NCBI RefSeq assembly: GCF_009380155.1
Contig: NZ_WHUV01000008.1
Location: forward strand, 62,001 to 126,000
Direction: 5' to 3'
DNA length: 64,000 nt
Source of the DNA: Pseudomonas piscis
Lineage (GTDB): Bacteria > Pseudomonadota > Gammaproteobacteria > Pseudomonadales > Pseudomonadaceae
The position numbers and the translations under genes are program-made. Shown piece after piece: positions 50,715 through 59,142 of this stretch (position 1 is the first letter of the stretch; each line of letters opens with the position of its first letter). The notes beneath the pieces were generated by a model. That model was given only the letters and a program-made list of their open reading frames with translations, did no database searches and was not told the origin of the DNA.

Positions 50715-51086
50715 ATGTACATCGGCCAAGCCGCGCGATTGTCCGGAACCACCATCAAGAGCATCCGCCACTACGAGGCCATCGGCCTGTTGCCCGAAGC
50801 GCCGCGCCAGGGCCGCTACCGGCTCTATGACGCGCAGAGCGTCGAGCAACTGGTGTTCATCAAGTGCGCGCAACAGCTGGGATTCAAGCTCAAGGAGCTG
50901 CAACAGGTATTCGCCGCCCACCAGGGCCAGGCCTTCCCCTGGGACCAGGCCCAGGCGGCCCTGGCACGCAAGAAGCGCGACCTGCGGCGCCAGATCGATG
51001 ACCTGCAACAACTGCACGCCCGACTGGAAGCCTTCGAGGACAGCCTGCAACAGGCCCGGGAGGAGTGCCCCCTGGACAGCCTCTAG
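50715..51086 (+). CDS. MerR-family regulator
   Basis: Regulator of 123 residues with a MerR helix-turn-helix (MYIGQAARLSGTTIKSIRHYEAIGLLPEAPRQGRYRLYD, 1-39) and a dimerisation coiled coil (about 75-110). No cysteine ligands typical of metal sensors are conserved (only isolated Cys in KCAQQ and EECP), so it is likely an organic- or redox-signal sensor. It is cotranscribed with the quinone reductase. The start at 50715 has AAGGAAG upstream. Its stop is immediately followed by the short palindromic element. Confidence 0.88.
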   Translation: MYIGQAARLSGTTIKSIRHYEAIGLLPEAPRQGRYRLYDAQSVEQLVFIKCAQQLGFKLKELQQVFAAHQGQAFPWDQAQAALARKKRDLRRQIDDLQQLHARLEAFEDSLQQAREECPLDSL

Positions 51087-51140
51087 CGGGCCGTCGAAAA
51101 ACTGGCGGCGTTGCCATCGCCTATGTTTTTCAACGGTCTG
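51087..51140. repeat. Short deleted copy of the 156-base palindromic element
   Basis: Begins GCGGGCCGTCGAAAAACT and ends GTTTTTCAACGGTCTG, both near matches to the ends of the element at 44900-45055, and keeps the inner GCGTTGCCATCGC. Most of the interior is missing. It lies 1 base after the MerR stop and 26 bases before the converging permease stop, so it could serve as a hairpin terminator for both. Confidence 0.6.
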
Positions 51141-51165
51141 CCAGGGCCGCCCGGGAAGCGGCGCA

Positions 51166-52569
51166 TCAGACTTGCGACAACGCGGCCGTGCTCCTGGGCC
51201 GGCGGAAGAACAGCCAGTAGACCAGGCTCAGCAACAGCAGGAAGGGTACGCCGAACACCAGGGTCATCTTGAATGCATCGGTGAAGAAGGTAGTGATCAT
51301 CACCGCCCCCATCAAGATCAAGCCGAGCAAGGTGCTGTAGGGAAACAGGCGCATGCGGAACGACAACGGCTGCTCGCCATGGCGCTGGTGGTAGCGCCGG
51401 AAGCAGTAGTGGGTGAGGAAGATCATGAACCAGGTGAAGATCGCGCCGAACATCGAGATCGCCATCATCAGGGCGAACGAGCTCTCCGGGTAGAACACGT
51501 TGATCAGGGTCGCCAGGGCTATGCCGGAGCTGGACAGCAGCAAGGCATTGAGCGGGATCCCGGTCTTGCTCAGGGCGCCCATGGACTTGGGCGCATAACC
51601 GGCGCGGGACAGGCTGAACATCATCCGCGTGGTGATGTAGAGCTGGCTGTTCATGGCCGACAGCGCGGCGATCAGGATCACGAAGTTCATCACCCCGGTG
51701 GCCCCGGGAATGCCGATGGTCTGCATCACCGTGACGAACGGACTCTGGGCCTTGCCCGCCTGGACCCAGGGCACGATGGCCAGCATCAGTGCCAGGGTCA
51801 GCAGATAGAACACCACCAGGCGCAGGATGGTGGCGCGAAACGCCTGCTTCACCGCGCGCTGCGGATCCTTGGCCTCACCGGCCGCCACCGCGATCATCTC
51901 CACGCTCAGGTAGCTGAAGATCGACACGATCACCGCGATCCACATGCCCTGCAAACCGTTGGGGAAGAAGCCGCCGTGGGCGCTGTAGTTGTGCACTCCG
52001 TAGTCGGGGTTGCCGGAGCCGAACACCACGTACACCGCCAGGATGATGAAGCCGACGATGGCGGCGATCTTGATGGTGGAGAACCAGTATTCGAAGTTGC
52101 CGAAGGTCTTCACGCTGATGGCGTTGAGCAGGATCAGCATGCTGGAGAAGGAGATGATCCACACCCACTCCGGCACGTTGGCGAACCAGTACTTCATGTA
52201 CATGGCGATGGCCGTGACCTCGGCCCCCACCGCCAGGACGATGGCCGCCCAGTAGGCATAGCGCACCAGGAATCCGGCCAGGGGGCCGATGTAGAACTCG
52301 GCATAGGCGCCGAAGGAGCCGGAGGTGGAATGGGCCACGGTCATTTCCGCCAGGCACCCCATCAGCAGCAGGGTGATCAGGGCGCCGATGGCATAGCTGA
52401 GCAGCACGCTGGGCCCGGCATAACCTATGGCATAGGCGCTGCCCATGAACAGCCCGGTACCTATGGCTCCACCGATGGCGATCATGCTCATCTGGCCGGC
52501 GGTCAGCTGCCGCCTCAGGCCGTGCTCGCGATTGGAAATCGCTTCGAAACCCTTGTTGGTGGTGGTCAC
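51166..52569 (-). CDS. Amino-acid permease (APC superfamily, kyn-linked)
   Basis: Transporter of 467 residues with 12 helices and the AAT-family signatures HGLRRQLTAGQMSMIAIGGAIGTGLFMGSAYAIGYAGP (about 16-53), including the GAIGTGLF substrate-binding loop. It lies 136 bases downstream of kynU on the same strand and may be transcribed with it. The probable cargo is tryptophan, kynurenine or another aromatic amino acid, inferred from the kynU context, although proline/GABA permease homologues share this fold. GGTCAC-type spacing before the ATG shows no strong binding site. Confidence 0.9.
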   Translation of the reverse strand: MTTTNKGFEAISNREHGLRRQLTAGQMSMIAIGGAIGTGLFMGSAYAIGYAGPSVLLSYAIGALITLLLMGCLAEMTVAHSTSGSFGAYAEFYIGPLAGFLVRYAYWAAIVLAVGAEVTAIAMYMKYWFANVPEWVWIISFSSMLILLNAISVKTFGNFEYWFSTIKIAAIVGFIILAVYVVFGSGNPDYGVHNYSAHGGFFPNGLQGMWIAVIVSIFSYLSVEMIAVAAGEAKDPQRAVKQAFRATILRLVVFYLLTLALMLAIVPWVQAGKAQSPFVTVMQTIGIPGATGVMNFVILIAALSAMNSQLYITTRMMFSLSRAGYAPKSMGALSKTGIPLNALLLSSSGIALATLINVFYPESSFALMMAISMFGAIFTWFMIFLTHYCFRRYHQRHGEQPLSFRMRLFPYSTLLGLILMGAVMITTFFTDAFKMTLVFGVPFLLLLSLVYWLFFRRPRSTAALSQV

Positions 52570-52705
52570 GTTCAGTGCCTCTTTATTGTTGTGTGCACGT
52601 GTTGATCTATTTGGCGGCGCGTCCTTGTGCCACGCAGTGTCGTCATGCGGCGCAGGCCGCGAGCGAGCCGGGCCCGGTCGCGGCCTGCGCCAGCGGCTAG
52701 CGGCT

Positions 52706-53956
52706 TCAGGTCACGCTGTGGCGCACCTGGAACTGCGGTTGCGCCCAGGTCTTGGCATCGAGGATCTCGCCGAGGATCTGCACCGCGTCCCACACCTCAC
52801 TGAAGGTGGTGTACAGCGGGGTGAAGCCGAAGCGCATGATTCGCGGCTCGCGATAATCGCCGATCACGCCCCGGGCGATCAGGGCCTGGATCACCGCGTA
52901 GCCCTCAGGATGCTCGAAGCTCACGTGGCTGCCGCGCTTGGCGTGCTCACGGGGGGTCACCAGCTTGAGCTGGTGGCCGGCGCAGCGCTGCTCCACCAGT
53001 TCGATGAACAGGTCGGTCAGGGCCAGGGACTTGCGCCGCAGGCTCTGCATGTCGGTCTGCTCGAAGATCTCCAGACCGCACTCGACCATCGCCAGCGAGG
53101 TGATCGGCTGGGTGCCGCACAGGTAGCGGGCGATACCACTACTGGGTTCGTAGGCGGTGGCCATGTCGAACTGCCGGGCATGGCCGAACCAGCCGGACAG
53201 CGGCTGGGTCACCAGGTCGCACAGTGCCGGGGCGACCCAGGCGAATGCCTGGGAGCCGGGGCCGCCATTGAGGTACTTGTAGGTGCAGCCGATGGCGTAG
53301 TCGGCGCCGCAACGCTTGAGCTCCACCGGCACCGCGCCGGCCGAGTGGGCCAGGTCCCAGATGCTCAGGGCGCCGGCCTCGTGGATCAGCCCGGTCAGTT
53401 GCTGCATGTCGTGCATGTGGCCGGTCTTGTAGTTGACGTGGGTGAGCATCACCACCGCGGTGTCCTGGTCGATGGCCGCCGGCACCTGCTCGGGGCTGTC
53501 CACCAGGCGCAGCGAATAGCCCTGCTGGAGCAGCTGGGTCAGGCCTTCGGCGATGTACAGGTCGGTGGGGAAGTTGCTGCTTTCGGAGACGATCACCCGG
53601 CGCTCGGGCGCGCGCTCGGCCTGGACCCGCAAGGCGGCGCTGAGCACCTTGAACAGGTTGATCGAGGTGGTATCAGTGATCACCACTTCCCCGGCATCGG
53701 CGCCGATCAGCGGCGCCAGGCGATCGCCCAGGCGCTGGGACAGGTCGCGCCAGCCGGCGCTGTTCCAACTGCGGATCAGGCCATCGCCCCACTCCTGCTC
53801 GATCACCTGCCGGGCCCGCTCCAGGGAGGCCACGGGGCGCGCGCCCAGGGAGTTGCCGTCGAGGTAGATGACCCCCTCGGGCAAGGCGAAGCGCTGGCGC
53901 AGCGGCGCCAGGGCATCTTGTTCATCGAGACGCAGGCAGTGGTTTTTATCGATCAT
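52706..53956 (-). CDS. kynU: Kynureninase KynU
   Basis: PLP-dependent hydrolase that splits kynurenine to anthranilate and alanine, in the cytoplasm. Its 416 residues equal the P. fluorescens enzyme length, and the PLP lysine is Lys227 in CTYKYLNGG as in that enzyme. Other seen parts are IYLDGNSLGARP (30-41), the phosphate-binding TTSINLFKV (96-104) and DLAHSAGA (201-208) with the PLP-stacking Asp. The ATG at 53956 is supported by that length. It is divergent from the Lrp-type regulator KynR. Confidence 0.96.
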   Translation of the reverse strand: MIDKNHCLRLDEQDALAPLRQRFALPEGVIYLDGNSLGARPVASLERARQVIEQEWGDGLIRSWNSAGWRDLSQRLGDRLAPLIGADAGEVVITDTTSINLFKVLSAALRVQAERAPERRVIVSESSNFPTDLYIAEGLTQLLQQGYSLRLVDSPEQVPAAIDQDTAVVMLTHVNYKTGHMHDMQQLTGLIHEAGALSIWDLAHSAGAVPVELKRCGADYAIGCTYKYLNGGPGSQAFAWVAPALCDLVTQPLSGWFGHARQFDMATAYEPSSGIARYLCGTQPITSLAMVECGLEIFEQTDMQSLRRKSLALTDLFIELVEQRCAGHQLKLVTPREHAKRGSHVSFEHPEGYAVIQALIARGVIGDYREPRIMRFGFTPLYTTFSEVWDAVQILGEILDAKTWAQPQFQVRHSVT

Positions 53957-54132
53957 TGGAAGTCCTGTCTTGGTCAGTGCCCTGCCCGTCCCGAGCGGGA
54001 GCGCAGGGCGTCGGCAATGGATAAACCCGGAAAATAATGAACGAAGCGATGGAGAATTTTCGTGCAAAGTGCGGCGCGATCCCGTACTAATCTCGAATTA
54101 AATTCTAAACCTTCAATAAAAAACGTGGATTT

Positions 54133-54615
54133 ATGCCAGCCATGATTCTCGACGCCACCGACTTGCGCATCCTCCATCACCTGCAACAGGACGGGCGCAT
54201 CAGCAACCAGGAACTGGCGGAGAAAGTCGCCCTCTCGCCCTCGGCCTGCCTGCGCCGGCTGCGCATGCTGGAGAACGAAGGCATCATCAGCGGCTACCGC
54301 GCCCAGCTCGACGCCGAACGCCTGGGCATCGAACTGGAGGCCATCGTCCACGTGTCCCTGCGTCAGGATGTGGAAGGCTGGCACGAGACCTTCATCACCA
54401 AGGTCCAGCAGTGGCCGGAGGTGATGGCCGCCTACGTGATCACCGGCGCCAGCAACTACGTACTGCGCATCCAGGCACGCAACCTCAGGCACTTCTCGGA
54501 CTTCATCGTCAACCACCTGAACCGCGCCAGCGGGGTCACCGACATCCGCTCGGAAATCGTCCTGCAGAAGATCAAGGAACAGAACAACCTGCTGGACCTG
54601 GTGCCACGCAAATGA
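54133..54615 (+). CDS. kynR: Lrp/AsnC-family regulator KynR
   Basis: Regulator of 160 residues: winged helix-turn-helix (about 5-60; LDATDLRILHHLQQDGRISNQELAEKVALSPSACLRRLRMLENEGII) and a C-terminal RAM ligand domain (LEAIVHVSLRQ...). In P. aeruginosa KynR activates the kynurenine genes with kynurenine as ligand; identity here rests on divergence from kynU and the Lrp fold. The 176-base gap to kynU is AT-rich (54080-54130) and should hold its operator. Confidence 0.93.
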   Translation: MPAMILDATDLRILHHLQQDGRISNQELAEKVALSPSACLRRLRMLENEGIISGYRAQLDAERLGIELEAIVHVSLRQDVEGWHETFITKVQQWPEVMAAYVITGASNYVLRIQARNLRHFSDFIVNHLNRASGVTDIRSEIVLQKIKEQNNLLDLVPRK

Positions 54616-54630
54616 CCGCCGCGCCACCGC

Positions 54631-55635
54631 TCAGCTGCGGGTCGGATGGCGCTGGGCCGTGACGCTCGGGGCTTCGTCGAACAGCTTGCGGTACTCGGCG
54701 GAGAACCGCCCCAGGTGGGTGAAGCCCCAGCCCAGGGCAATTTCGGAAATGTTGCGCGCCGCGCCTTGCTCGAGGATTTCCTGGCGCACGCCGTTGAGTC
54801 GATAGCGCTTGAGATAGGCCATCGGTGACAGCGCGAAGTATTTGCCAAAGGCCTCGAACAGCTTGTAGCGCGAGACCCCGGCGGCAGCTTCCAGGTCCTC
54901 CAGGTGTACCGCCTCGCGGGCATGCTCCTGCAGGTATTGGCGGGCCCGCACTAGGTAATGCGGCAGCTTGACCCCGAGCACCTGGCGCAACTCGCTGGAG
55001 TAATTGTTGGGCTGGGCCAGGATCAGGCCCTTGATCAGCGAGTTCTCGATCTCCCGGGTGAAGGCCAGTTGCTCGTAGAGCTCGTTGCCCTGGGCCAGTT
55101 CGCCGAGGAAGTGCCGGGCCATGCGCCACCAGGAAGCGGTCGCGCCATGCAGCGCATCCATGCCCGGCTCGAAGCGCAGCGGCTGCTGCACCGGTCGTTG
55201 CAGCAGGGCCTCCAGGGCCTCGCTCATGGCCGGCCGGGAAATCACCACCTGCAGCTTGCGACAGTCGCCGGAGATGGCCAGCGCCTGGCTTTCATTGGGG
55301 GCGATGATCACCCCATGGGCGCTGTCGGAGTGCAACAGGCGGCCGTCCTTGCTCAGCTCCTGCTGGCCACACAGCGGCAAGCTCAGGCTGTAGCTGCTGA
55401 AGCGCTCGATATCCTCGATATCCACCACCACGTCGGTGCCGTACTCGATGATGCCCAGGGTGGTGGCCCGCGACCTGAGCACATGGGCACTGTGGTGGAA
55501 ACGGATCCGCTCCGGAGTGGCGGTCTCCAGGCGATGCGGGCCGCAGATGCCCGACATCCAGCGCCTGGCGCCTTCGAGGTCGTAGTGATCGACGCGAATA
55601 TCGCGCAACTGCCCATCAGCCTTGTTGTTCATCAC
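54631..55635 (-). CDS. antR: AraC-family activator AntR
   Basis: Regulator of 334 residues with an N-terminal sensor part typical of XylS/AntR proteins (about 30-200; GIIEYGTDVVVDIEDIERFSSYSLSLPLCGQQELSKDG) and a C-terminal AraC DNA-binding domain (about 225-330; HYLVRARQYLQEHAREAVHLEDLEAAAGVSRYKLFEAFGKYFALSPMAYLKRYRLNGVRQEIL). AntR activates antABC in response to anthranilate. It is divergent from antA across a 367-base gap with two operator-like double sites. Confidence 0.93.
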   Translation of the reverse strand: MMNNKADGQLRDIRVDHYDLEGARRWMSGICGPHRLETATPERIRFHHSAHVLRSRATTLGIIEYGTDVVVDIEDIERFSSYSLSLPLCGQQELSKDGRLLHSDSAHGVIIAPNESQALAISGDCRKLQVVISRPAMSEALEALLQRPVQQPLRFEPGMDALHGATASWWRMARHFLGELAQGNELYEQLAFTREIENSLIKGLILAQPNNYSSELRQVLGVKLPHYLVRARQYLQEHAREAVHLEDLEAAAGVSRYKLFEAFGKYFALSPMAYLKRYRLNGVRQEILEQGAARNISEIALGWGFTHLGRFSAEYRKLFDEAPSVTAQRHPTRS

Positions 55636-55727
55636 GGCACACCCACGGCAATTTTCTTTAGCGCGCTCTGACGGCGCGTCTTGTCTGGCAGGGCAAGTTT
55701 TGCGCCAACCGGCGAAGCTGCCAACCC

Positions 55728-55758
55728 AGTGGATAACAATAGCCGACTAAGTGGATAA
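55728..55758 (+). promoter_or_regulatory. Distal AntR site: two AGTGGATAA half-sites
   Basis: AGTGGATAA at 55728-55736 and again at 55750-55758, start-to-start 22 bases, i.e. two turns of DNA on one face, typical of AraC/XylS tandem half-sites. The block GCCGACTAAGTGGATA (55742-55757) recurs with one mismatch at 55921-55936. It is near antR (about 93 bases from its start). Confidence 0.65.
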
Positions 55759-55906
55759 ACCGCCCGGCCATCCGGGTCGGGTCCACCCTCGTGCTGCCAC
55801 CTGCCGTGTAGAAACTCCCCACCCTGCGGCCGTCACACGGGGCGCCGCCGGGGACTTTCACCCAACCTCCCGTGCTCGACCGCGGCCACAGGCACCCTGG
55901 CCAATT

Positions 55907-55937
55907 TGTGGATGCGCTTGGCCGACTAAGCGGATAG
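55907..55937 (+). promoter_or_regulatory. Proximal AntR site upstream of antA
   Basis: GTGGATG at 55908-55914 and GCGGATAG at 55930-55937, again 22 bases apart. The block GCCGACTAAGCGGATA at 55921-55936 repeats the distal site with one mismatch. It lies 66 bases before the antA start, in activator position. The two double sites are 179 bases apart, close to a whole number of turns, suggesting looping. Confidence 0.65.
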
Positions 55938-56002
55938 CCACCCCTGCCCCGCTCTCACTCTAATGACCGTACCGATTGGCCTGAATAAAAAAGGTACCGA
56001 CC

Positions 56003-57388
56003 ATGAGTGGTGCAAGAAGCGTCGAGCAATGGCAGGAGTTCATCCACGGCTGCCTGGATTTTCGCCCCGCTGACGGGGTGTTCCGCATCGCCCGGGAGAT
56101 GTTCACCGAGCCCGAGCTGTTCGACCTGGAGATGGAGCTGATCTTCGAGAAGAACTGGATCTACGCCTGTCACGAAAGCGAACTGCCCAACAACCACGAC
56201 TTCGTCACGATGCGGGCCGGACGCCAGCCGATGATCATCACCCGCGACGGCGAGGGCCGGCTCAATGCGCTGGTCAACGCCTGCCAGCATCGCGGCACCA
56301 CCCTGACCCGGGTCGGCAAGGGCAACCAGTCGACCTTCACCTGCCCCTTCCATGCCTGGTGCTACAAGAGCGACGGCCGCCTGGTGAAGGTCAAGGCCCC
56401 CGGCGAGTACGCCGAGGATTTCGACAAGGCCACCCGCGGCCTGAAGAAAGCCCGGATCGATAGCTACAAGGGATTCGTGTTCATCAGCCTGGACGTGAGC
56501 GGCGAAGACTCCCTGGAAGACTTCCTCGGCGACGCCAGGATCTTCTTCGACATGATGGTCGCCCAGTCGCCCACCGGCGAGCTGGAGGTGCTGCCGGGCA
56601 AGTCCGCCTACACCTACGACGGCAACTGGAAACTGCAGAACGAGAACGGCCTGGACGGTTATCACGTCAGCACCGTGCACTACAACTACGTGGCCACGGT
56701 GCAGCATCGCCAGCAGGTCAACAGCGAGACCGGCACCGCCAGCGCCACCCTGGACTACAGCAAGCTCGGCGCCGGTGATGCCGCCACCGACGACGGCTGG
56801 TTCGCCTTCGCCAACGGCCACAGCGTGCTGTTCAGCGAGATGCCCAACCCGGCGGTGCGCTCCGGCTACGCCAGCATCATGCCGCGCCTGGTGGAGGAGT
56901 ACGGCCAGGCCCGGGCCGAATGGATGATGCATCGCCTGCGCAACCTGAACATCTACCCCAGCCTGTTCTTCCTCGACCAGATCAGCTCGCAGCTGCGGAT
57001 CATCCGCCCCATGGCCTGGAACAAGACCGAGATCATCAGCCAGTGCATCGGGGTCAAGGGCGAGAGCGACGCCGACAGGGAAAACCGCATCCGCCAGTTC
57101 GAGGACTTCTTCAACGTCTCGGGCATGGGCACCCCGGACGACCTGGTGGAATTCCGCGAGGCCCAGCGCGGCTTCCAGGCCCGCCTGGAACGCTGGAGCG
57201 ATGTCTCCCGCGGCCATCATCGCTGGGCCACCGGGCCGACCGCCAACACCCGGAACCTGGACATCCAACCGGCCATGACCGGCACCGAGATCACCCATGA
57301 AGGGCTGTACGTCAACCAGCACGAGAACTGGCAGCGCTTTCTCCTCGACGGCCTGCAGCGCCGGCCCCTGAAACTGCGGGAGGCATGA
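56003..57388 (+). CDS. antA: Anthranilate 1,2-dioxygenase, large subunit
   Basis: Terminal oxygenase alpha subunit of 461 residues, cytoplasmic, converting anthranilate with NADH and O2 to catechol, CO2 and ammonia. The Rieske centre CQHRG-x-CPFH has Cys94, His96, Cys114 and His117; the mononuclear iron site is at NENGLDGYHVSTVH (Asp, two His; about 213-226). It is the first gene of antABC. Its stop overlaps the antB start in ATGA. Confidence 0.96.
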   Translation: MSGARSVEQWQEFIHGCLDFRPADGVFRIAREMFTEPELFDLEMELIFEKNWIYACHESELPNNHDFVTMRAGRQPMIITRDGEGRLNALVNACQHRGTTLTRVGKGNQSTFTCPFHAWCYKSDGRLVKVKAPGEYAEDFDKATRGLKKARIDSYKGFVFISLDVSGEDSLEDFLGDARIFFDMMVAQSPTGELEVLPGKSAYTYDGNWKLQNENGLDGYHVSTVHYNYVATVQHRQQVNSETGTASATLDYSKLGAGDAATDDGWFAFANGHSVLFSEMPNPAVRSGYASIMPRLVEEYGQARAEWMMHRLRNLNIYPSLFFLDQISSQLRIIRPMAWNKTEIISQCIGVKGESDADRENRIRQFEDFFNVSGMGTPDDLVEFREAQRGFQARLERWSDVSRGHHRWATGPTANTRNLDIQPAMTGTEITHEGLYVNQHENWQRFLLDGLQRRPLKLREA

Positions 57389-57882
57389 CCATGAATGCAC
57401 AACTGCAATACCGCATCGAACAATTCTTCTATCGCAAGTCCGAGCTGTGCGACGCCCAGGACTGGGACGCCTACCTGCAACTGTTCGCCCCGGACAGCGT
57501 GTTCCACCTGCCCCAATGGGATTCCGAGCATGTCTATACCCAGGACCCCAAGCGCGGCATGTCGCTGATCTACTACAGCAACCGCTCGGGCCTGGAGGAC
57601 CGGGTGTTCCGCCTGCGCACCGGCAAGGCCGCGTCCACCATCCCGATGCCGCGCACCCTGCACACGGTCAGCAACCTGCGCATCGCCCCAGGCGAGCAAG
57701 AGCTGCTGCAGGTTCGCCTGAACTGGCACACGTTGTTCTACCGCCTGGCCATCTCCGAGCAGTTCTACGGCCACGCCACCTATGACCTCAAGCCCCACGG
57801 CGAGAGCTGGCTGATCCAGCGCAAGCACGTGGTGCTGCTCAACGACCAGATCAACTCGGTGCTGGATTTCTATCACCTCTGA
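57385..57882 (+). CDS. antB: Anthranilate 1,2-dioxygenase, small subunit
   Basis: Beta subunit of 165 residues that assembles with AntA as a hexamer or trimer. The fold is the SnoaL-like cone (IEQFFYRKSELCDAQDWDAYLQLFAPDSVFHLPQWDS), matching BenB/AntB. GGGAGGC precedes the ATG at 57385, which overlaps antA by four bases; ATG at 57391 is a weaker alternative. Structural role only. Confidence 0.95.
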   Translation: MTMNAQLQYRIEQFFYRKSELCDAQDWDAYLQLFAPDSVFHLPQWDSEHVYTQDPKRGMSLIYYSNRSGLEDRVFRLRTGKAASTIPMPRTLHTVSNLRIAPGEQELLQVRLNWHTLFYRLAISEQFYGHATYDLKPHGESWLIQRKHVVLLNDQINSVLDFYHL

Positions 57883-57899
57883 CTCGACGGATATTCTCC

Positions 57900-58922
57900 A
57901 TGACGCACAAGGTCGCGTTCAGCTTCGCCGACGGCAAGACCCTGTTCTTCCCGGTGCACGCCAATGAAATATTGCTCGACGCCGCCCTGCGCAACGGCAT
58001 CAAGATCCCCCTGGACTGCCGCGAAGGGGTGTGCGGCACCTGCCAGGGCCGCTGCGAGGCGGGCCAGTACAGCCAGGACTACGTGGACGAAGAGGCGCTG
58101 TCGGCCCAGGACCTGGCGCAGCGCAAGATGCTCAGCTGCCAGACCCGGGTGCAGTCCGATGCGGCGTTCTACTTCGACTTCGATTCCAGCCTGTGCCACG
58201 CCGCCGAGCCGGTGCGCTATCGCGCCTCGGTCCAGGAGGTGTGCCAGGTTTCGGACAGCACGGCGATCCTGCGCCTGGACCTTGGGGCCAACCCGGCCCC
58301 GCTGGACTTCCTGCCCGGCCAGTACGCCCGCCTGGGCATCCCCGGCACCGGCACCAGCCGCGCCTATTCCTTCGCCAACCGCCCGGCGGCGGACCAGCAG
58401 TTGCAGTTCCTGATCCGCCTGCTGCCCGACGGGGCGATGAGCAACTACATCCGTGAGCGTTGCCAAGTGGGCGACAGCCTGGAACTGGAAGCGCCGCTGG
58501 GCGCCTTCTACCTGCGCCAGGTCAGCCGCCCGCTGCTGCTGGTGGCCGGCGGCACGGGGCTGTCGGCGTTGCTGGCGATGCTCGAGCAGGTCGTCGAGCA
58601 AGGCTGCCAGCAACCGGTGCACCTGTACTACGGGGTGCGCCACAGCGCCGACCTGTGCGAACTGGAGCGCATCCGGGCCTACGGCGAACGCCTGCCCGGG
58701 TTTCGCTTCACCCCGGTGATCAGCGATGCCGATCCGGCCTGGACCGGCAAGCGCGGCTACATCAGCGAACACTTCGACACCGAGGAGCTGCGCACCAGCG
58801 AGGCCGACATGTACGTCTGCGGGCCACCGCCGATGGTCGATTCGATCCGCGCCTGGCAGCAGCAACAGGGCCTGGAGCACATCCAGCTGTATTACGAGCG
58901 CTTCACCGACAGTACCAACTGA
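57900..58922 (+). CDS. antC: Anthranilate 1,2-dioxygenase reductase
   Basis: Electron-transfer component of 340 residues feeding AntA from NADH. N-terminal plant-type [2Fe-2S] domain with Cys40, Cys45 and Cys48 in CREGVCGTCQGRC and a fourth Cys near 80; then FAD domain with RAYSFAN (RxYS) and NAD domain with GGTGLSALLAMLE and CGPPPMVDSI. The order is that of BenC/AntC. It is 17 bases after antB. Confidence 0.96.
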   Translation: MTHKVAFSFADGKTLFFPVHANEILLDAALRNGIKIPLDCREGVCGTCQGRCEAGQYSQDYVDEEALSAQDLAQRKMLSCQTRVQSDAAFYFDFDSSLCHAAEPVRYRASVQEVCQVSDSTAILRLDLGANPAPLDFLPGQYARLGIPGTGTSRAYSFANRPAADQQLQFLIRLLPDGAMSNYIRERCQVGDSLELEAPLGAFYLRQVSRPLLLVAGGTGLSALLAMLEQVVEQGCQQPVHLYYGVRHSADLCELERIRAYGERLPGFRFTPVISDADPAWTGKRGYISEHFDTEELRTSEADMYVCGPPPMVDSIRAWQQQQGLEHIQLYYERFTDSTN

Positions 58923-59142
58923 CTCCATCGGCGATCGCCCAACGCCCTGCCAGGACACCGGACACCGCCCGACCACAGGTCGGCCCAGCGGCAGATGGCA
59001 GCAAGAACAGGGACTTGGGCGTGTTCGGCTTTACTACGGGAGCTTGACGCGGAGTAATATCTGATCCCGTCGACAATAAGACGCGGCCGCTGCCTGCATC
59101 CGGGTAGCGGTCCTGATAACAACTAGAAGAGAGCGCAAGTTA

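Larger units (their letters stand above)
55636..56002. other. antR-antA intergenic control region
   Basis: A 367-base gap without a gene between antR and antA. It holds two operator-type sites (55728-55758 and 55907-55937) described separately, and GC-rich sequence with no recognisable ORF, repeat or RNA gene otherwise. Confidence 0.7.
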
